Positions 60,212-64,000 of a DNA stretch of 64,000 bases are shown here, piece by piece. The notes beneath the pieces were generated by a model that was given only the letters and a program-made list of their open reading frames with translations, was not told the DNA's origin and did no database searches. Source of the stretch: Sulfolobaceae archaeon. Its GTDB lineage: Archaea; Thermoproteota; Thermoprotei_A; Sulfolobales; Sulfolobaceae. The stretch's first letter is position 1. Each line of letters starts with the position of its first letter. Both the position numbers and the translations under genes were made by a program. The DNA lies in NCBI GenBank assembly GCA_028277025.1, contig JAPYVG010000003.1:62001-126000 (forward strand), given 5' to 3'.

Positions 60212-61746
60212 CCTAATGATCTCCTTATTTTAGCCATCTCTAAAAGGTAACTTTTAGCCTCTTCTACTTGTCCCTCCTTAAGAGCTACAAGTGTTAAGCT
60301 CGACATTAAAGCGTGTTTCTTACTAACATAATCGTTACCACCAATCTTTAAACCTAATTGTTCCTCAGCAAATTTAATGTCTTCCATTATCCTCTTAATC
60401 ACTTCATCACTAATATTCCATATTTCCTTAACTAGTTCTAACGCTTCTAGATTAATAAACTTAGCCGCATACTGCAAATCATCCTTCAAGTATTTATAAT
60501 TCTGTAATAATACCTCAAACTCCTTGTCATTTAACTTATTCAGTGACGAGAGACCAACTATTTCTGGAGGTATTCCAATACTATACATGGCCCCCGTAAA
60601 GGATATCGCTCTAGGTAATGTCACCTTCCCAGTGCTTCTCGAATAGCCAAAAAGGCCTATGTGGAGTTTCCTAGCCCTCCTCTTTGGTAAAAGTAACGCT
60701 ATTTTGTTTATTACGTCTGCAAGACTCTCTATTATTGGCTGGTAATAAGACGTATAAAGCTCAGCTATTTTCTTTAAGATTGCTTCCTCTTCACTTGTTA
60801 AACACTTCTTGTCCCCTATTTCCCTCTCATTTACTTTTCTAATACTATTAACAACCATTTCATCATCATAATCATATTTAAACGCCGACTGCACTGTAAA
60901 AGTATGAACACCTTTATATTCATCTATAACGTTGTCTACGTTATCTGGACTAAAATGCCCTCTAAAGGGTAAAGCACCAACACCTAATAATGGGAAGAAT
61001 TTAATATTAAACTGCTTTTCCATTTTGCCTAACCTATTAAGAGCGTATTTTACTGCTAACACAGCAGATATTAACCCATAATTCATTGCTGGGTCACTTC
61101 TAGCTAAGAACACCCTCATATACGGCGGGTTTATCGCTTTAATATATCCTCCCACAATTTCGTCTACTCTAAACATAGAATCTCTGTCTTCGATCAATGG
61201 AATTATTTCTATCTTTTTAGGATTAATCTCACCTATTAAATCCTTAACATAAATATCGTCTATTAATTTAGTATTCTCATTATTAACTATGACATTTTCA
61301 TAGTATTTTACTATCGCAACTAGATCTTTATAGTCCGTAGTAAAGGGAAGAATTACTTCAAAGACTGGCGGTGTAAGAGTACTAGTCCCGTAAAACTTTT
61401 CCGCTAAATCGTAAGTTATCGGTATACTTTGCATGGTTTCTGCAAACACTTTCTTTTCCGCTCCTTCAATTTTAGGATTTGGAATACGATATGTTAAGAA
61501 AATATCCCTCCCCAGTATTTTTTCCTTGAAGAATTCTGAGTATTGAGAAAATAACTTCCTAACAACGTGAGTATCAACGTCTTTACCTTCAGCGTCCCAC
61601 ATAACCTCGTCAACACCATAATGTTCATAAGCTAAATACGCTTCAATAACTTCCGCTTCTCCACTTATCACCTCACTTTTACTCCATTCCGGCACTCTAG
61701 CATTATCTGGGTGTTGTGTAGACATAGTTTTTGGAATCTTTCTCAT
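60208..61746 (-). CDS. ppcA: Archaeal-type phosphoenolpyruvate carboxylase
   Basis: Carboxylates PEP to oxaloacetate, replenishing the TCA/CO2-fixation intermediates. The N-terminal [14 protein letters not shown] and length (512 residues, about half of bacterial PEPC) are typical of the archaeal subfamily. Conserved segments include [31 protein letters not shown] and [34 protein letters not shown] about 29 bases upstream suggests a leaderless start. It is first in the leftward operon and divergent from bcp; the short shared intergenic region holds both promoters. Confidence 0.95.
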   Translation of the reverse strand: MRKIPKTMSTQHPDNARVPEWSKSEVISGEAEVIEAYLAYEHYGVDEVMWDAEGKDVDTHVVRKLFSQYSEFFKEKILGRDIFLTYRIPNPKIEGAEKKVFAETMQSIPITYDLAEKFYGTSTLTPPVFEVILPFTTDYKDLVAIVKYYENVIVNNENTKLIDDIYVKDLIGEINPKKIEIIPLIEDRDSMFRVDEIVGGYIKAINPPYMRVFLARSDPAMNYGLISAVLAVKYALNRLGKMEKQFNIKFFPLLGVGALPFRGHFSPDNVDNVIDEYKGVHTFTVQSAFKYDYDDEMVVNSIRKVNEREIGDKKCLTSEEEAILKKIAELYTSYYQPIIESLADVINKIALLLPKRRARKLHIGLFGYSRSTGKVTLPRAISFTGAMYSIGIPPEIVGLSSLNKLNDKEFEVLLQNYKYLKDDLQYAAKFINLEALELVKEIWNISDEVIKRIMEDIKFAEEQLGLKIGGNDYVSKKHALMSSLTLVALKEGQVEEAKSYLLEMAKIRRSLG

Positions 61747-61782
61747 TTACACAAACCACAATATTAAAAGTCTTTAAACTTA

Positions 61783-61791
61783 ACTATTTAA
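61783..61791 (+). promoter_or_regulatory. TATA box of bcp
   Basis: The CTATTTAAG-type element centred 26 bases before ATG 61814 fits a leaderless peroxiredoxin transcript. The minus-strand box of PEP carboxylase (rc of TCTTTAAACT, 61771-61780) lies only a few bases to the left, so the promoters are nearly back to back. Confidence 0.5.
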
Positions 61792-61813
61792 GACTGGTTT
61801 TAAAATTAAAGAT

Positions 61814-62275
61814 ATGCCTTTAGAGATTGGAAGTGAAGCACCGGATTTTGAAGCAGAATCCACTCAAGGTAAAATTAAACTCTCCGATTATAGGGGTAAA
61901 AGCATAGTAGTTTTATATTTTTATCCTAAGTCCTTTACGCCGGGTTGTACCAGAGAAATACAGAGGTTTACCGAACTTTATGAACAATTTAAACAGTTAA
62001 ATGCGGAAATAATAGGGGTTAGCGTAGATTCGATATCAACCCAAAGAAGGTTCGCTGAAAAATACGGTGCTAGATTCCCAGTGGTCTCTGATGAGGATAA
62101 GAACATCAGTAAAACTTATGGGGTGTTAAATGATAAAGGGACAAGCGCACAAAGGGTTACTTTCATTATTGATGAAAACGGTAAGATAGTGGAAGTCCTT
62201 AAAAACTTGAAAAAAGCTGAAGAACATGCAGACAAATCACTACAAATAGTAAAGAAATTAAGGGGAAAAAGTTAG
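61814..62275 (+). CDS. bcp: Peroxiredoxin, Bcp/PrxQ type
   Basis: Thiol peroxidase of 153 residues. The peroxidatic Cys45 lies in PKSFTPGCTREI, the BCP signature, and no second cysteine follows five residues later or elsewhere, so this is a 1-Cys form (Bcp4-like) that needs an external resolving thiol. SVDSISTQRRFAEKYGARFP and VTFIIDENGKI complete the thioredoxin fold. It protects against peroxide in the aerobic, quinol-oxidising cell. The stop overlaps the convergent nnr gene by four bases. Confidence 0.95.
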   Translation: MPLEIGSEAPDFEAESTQGKIKLSDYRGKSIVVLYFYPKSFTPGCTREIQRFTELYEQFKQLNAEIIGVSVDSISTQRRFAEKYGARFPVVSDEDKNISKTYGVLNDKGTSAQRVTFIIDENGKIVEVLKNLKKAEEHADKSLQIVKKLRGKS

Positions 62276-63777
62276 ACGTTAAGAATACGTTTATATACCT
62301 TTTTCTTAAATGAATTAATAGGATCATTAAGCACTTCTGGAATTTTATTAACCACATCAGTAGCTACTAAGTGTTCTCCTATCTCGTGGTATGCTAACGA
62401 ACCCGAAAGACTATTAACGAAAACACCTAAATACGCTGAAGTAAAGGGATCCAATTTTTGAGCCATAAAAGTTGCTATAATACCAGTTAGTGTATCTCCA
62501 GTACCGCCTACACTCATACCGGGGTTACCGGCCTTATTAAGTTTGAACTCCTTACCATTACTTATTACGTCAACGTAACCCTTAAGTAACACAACACAAT
62601 TACATTTCCTAGAAGCATTAATCACTTGTTCTATCCTCTTCTTTATATCATCTGAGGGCTGTTCGGAGAAGAAAATCTTAAACTCACCGGCATGAGGGGT
62701 GACAACAGCATTAGGATATAATTCTTTACCAGCATTAGCCTTTAATGCATCAGCATCAATAACTGCCGGTTTATTCTTAGATTTTAAATAATCAACTATC
62801 AATTTAGATGCCTCTATAGTTTCCTCACTCATCCCCATTCCGGGCCCAACAACTACTACATCAGCCCTATCAATCCATGGTTTCAATTCATCTAGGTTTT
62901 TAGGGGATATATTTATCCCTGAAAGTTTTATAGAAATTAAATCAGGTGAAAAACCGGCGATAATCTTTGCTGTTTCTTCTGGTGCAGCAACATAAACTAA
63001 ATCAGCACCACTTCTCATAGCGGCTAAAGCCGAAAGAGTCGGAGCACCGCTGAATGTGTAACTTCCACCTATCACTAAAACCCTACCATTATCACCTTTT
63101 TTACTCTTTATGCTTCTCTTCCTTATATTAACAATCAAATCCCCTGGGCCTACATAAATCTCGGCTTCTGGCGGAATACCTATTTTCTTAACTACTGTTT
63201 TTGAGATAAAACGAGATAAACCAGGTTTCAAATCATGAAATGTAACTATTAAGTCTGGTTCAACATACTCTCCAGGAGCTTCTCCGGTATCCGCATCTAT
63301 TCCGGAAGGCAAGTCTATAGAAACCTTAAATCCTTTACTTTGATTAAACACTTTAATCGCAGTGGCAAACGGTTCTCTTGGTTTACCACTAAAACCTGTA
63401 CCTAACATAGCGTCTATTAGTACATCGGCCTCTACTGGTCTCAATTGGGAGATGTCTTTAATTTCAGTAATTTTTATTGAGTAATCCATCTCCTCGACTG
63501 CTGACTGGTTTAATATCGCATCTTTGTGCTTATTTTCTCCAAGTAATAGCACCTCTACTTTTGTACCATCACCAGCTAAATGCCTCGCAGCAACCAATCC
63601 GTCACCGCCTTTGCCTCCATGCCCTACAAATACTACTACTGAAAGGTTTTGCGGATTAAAACGAGAGATTATTTCGTCTCTTACACTTCTCCCAGCGTTT
63701 TCCATTAAAAGTAAAGTTGGAACCCCTAGTGCCTCACTATTTATCTCTAAAGCCCTCATCCTTTTTGTAGTTATCAT
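62272..63777 (-). CDS. nnr: Bifunctional NAD(P)HX epimerase/dehydratase
   Basis: Repairs hydrated NAD(P)H. The 501-residue protein has an N-terminal YjeF epimerase domain (VVVFVGHGGKGGDGLVAARH; DAMLGTGFSGK; SIDLPSGIDADTGE) and a C-terminal ribokinase-fold ADP-dependent dehydratase (VLVIGGSYTFSGAPTLSA; GPGMGMSEE; AVVTPHAGEFK; NPGMSVGGTGDTLTGI). Both active sites are intact. The fused form is usual for archaea and bacteria. Confidence 0.96.
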   Translation of the reverse strand: MITTKRMRALEINSEALGVPTLLLMENAGRSVRDEIISRFNPQNLSVVVFVGHGGKGGDGLVAARHLAGDGTKVEVLLLGENKHKDAILNQSAVEEMDYSIKITEIKDISQLRPVEADVLIDAMLGTGFSGKPREPFATAIKVFNQSKGFKVSIDLPSGIDADTGEAPGEYVEPDLIVTFHDLKPGLSRFISKTVVKKIGIPPEAEIYVGPGDLIVNIRKRSIKSKKGDNGRVLVIGGSYTFSGAPTLSALAAMRSGADLVYVAAPEETAKIIAGFSPDLISIKLSGINISPKNLDELKPWIDRADVVVVGPGMGMSEETIEASKLIVDYLKSKNKPAVIDADALKANAGKELYPNAVVTPHAGEFKIFFSEQPSDDIKKRIEQVINASRKCNCVVLLKGYVDVISNGKEFKLNKAGNPGMSVGGTGDTLTGIIATFMAQKLDPFTSAYLGVFVNSLSGSLAYHEIGEHLVATDVVNKIPEVLNDPINSFKKKVYKRILNV

Positions 63778-63802
63778 TATATAAACTTCTCTATATCACA
63801 TT

Positions 63803-63865
63803 ATAAATTCAGATTCGGGTTACCTCATCACTTACTCAGCATTGGAGTCCATTCATCACTTACAA
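63803..63865 (-). ncRNA. C/D box guide sRNA (candidate 3)
   Basis: Minus-strand order: C box GTGATGA (63859-63853), 13-nt guide ATGGACTCCAATG, D' CTGA (63839-63836), 4-nt spacer, C' box GTGATGA (63831-63825), 12-nt guide GGTAACCCGAAT, D box CTGA (63812-63809). Every box is a perfect consensus and the spacings are those of archaeal dual guides. It lies just upstream of nnr and overlaps the 3' end of the open frame that reaches the window edge. Targets were not identified by eye. Confidence 0.85.
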
Positions 63866-64000
63866 ATACTTTTATTTTTCCACTAATATCTCTTCTTGTG
63901 AAGGGAACACAAACCGAAATGGGATTAAAAAGACTTTTTATGGCTAATAGTGAAGACCACCTTCTATTGTCATTTTCTTCTGAAAAACTAAGGCAATTAG
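63828..64000 (-). CDS. Possible C-terminal end of a gene cut by the window edge
   Basis: One minus-strand frame stays open from base 64000 to a TGA at 63828, giving 57 residues ending VSDEWTPMLSK. The upstream start is beyond the window. The last 30 codons overlap the C/D box sRNA, a situation also seen at 49931 where the C box covers a stop codon. No motif is recognised, and 57 codons without a stop could occur by chance, so the gene is uncertain. Confidence 0.4.
   Translation of the reverse strand, partial: NCLSFSEENDNRRWSSLLAIKSLFNPISVCVPFTRRDISGKIKVFVSDEWTPMLSK

Overview
The window is a low-GC (AT-rich) archaeal chromosome segment from the order Sulfolobales. The strongest evidence is a near-identical Sul7d (Sso7d/Sac7d-type) chromatin protein at 55214-55411. 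Supporting evidence is a DoxBCE-type quinol oxidase, an archaeal 7S SRP RNA, intron-bearing tRNAs, an Rpo3 subunit with an iron-sulfur domain, PolB3, Dom34/Pelota, archaeal DnaG, and carbon-fixation genes of the 3-hydroxypropionate/4-hydroxybutyrate type. The Sul7d sequence looks closest to the Sulfurisphaera (S. tokodaii) type, but genus cannot be settled from the sequence alone. Many genes have a TATA box about 25 bp before the start codon, so leaderless transcripts are common.

Layout. 1-8 kb: the 3' end of an acyl-CoA synthetase with a small SWIM zinc protein, a membrane glycosyltransferase, an MBL hydrolase, fumarase, an esterase, a cation/proton antiporter and triosephosphate isomerase. 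8-10 kb: a molybdate/tungstate-like binding protein and permease, preceded by a C/D box sRNA. 10-13 kb: an operon of glycerate kinase, two winged-helix proteins (one DtxR-like) and a small protein. 13-20 kb: molybdenum-cofactor genes (mobB, moeA, mobA) with methyltransferases, a CBS protein, Dph6 and an amidohydrolase. 20-25 kb: Lrs14-like regulator, an orphan AbrB protein, TatD nuclease, the dox oxidase operon, tRNA-Ser and SRP RNA. 25-37 kb: one long leftward block running from an AIR-synthase-like gene through ribosomal proteins and RNA polymerase subunits to MEMO, isoprenoid/lipid genes and AglH-type N-glycosylation, then ADH and HAD genes. 37-49 kb: tyrosyl-tRNA synthetase, DnaG, PolB3, GNAT, Pelota, an uncharacterised radical-SAM operon, a site-2 protease and lysyl-tRNA synthetase. 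49-58 kb: gene-poor stretches with tRNA-Trp and tRNA-Pro, the 4-hydroxybutyrate branch (hydroxyacyl-CoA dehydrogenase, PaaK-like CoA ligase, 4-hydroxybutyryl-CoA dehydratase), Sul7d, an integrase relic, and the methylmalonyl-CoA mutase B12 subunit with MeaB. 58-64 kb: a duplicated winged-helix protein, a hydrolase, a P-loop ATPase coupled to archaeal PEP carboxylase, a peroxiredoxin, the NAD(P)HX repair enzyme and another C/D box sRNA.

The genes together serve autotrophic/central carbon metabolism, aerobic quinol oxidation, the information-processing core and ether-lipid/N-glycan precursor synthesis. No CRISPR array, defence island or intact mobile element was seen. The most noteworthy non-obvious items are three apparent C/D box guide RNAs on the minus strand at gene ends, an SSV-type integrase N-terminal relic running antisense into tRNA-Pro, an uncharacterised radical-SAM/nucleotidyltransferase operon, a P-loop ATPase translationally coupled to PEP carboxylase, and a PaaK-like CoA ligase next to 4-hydroxybutyryl-CoA dehydratase.
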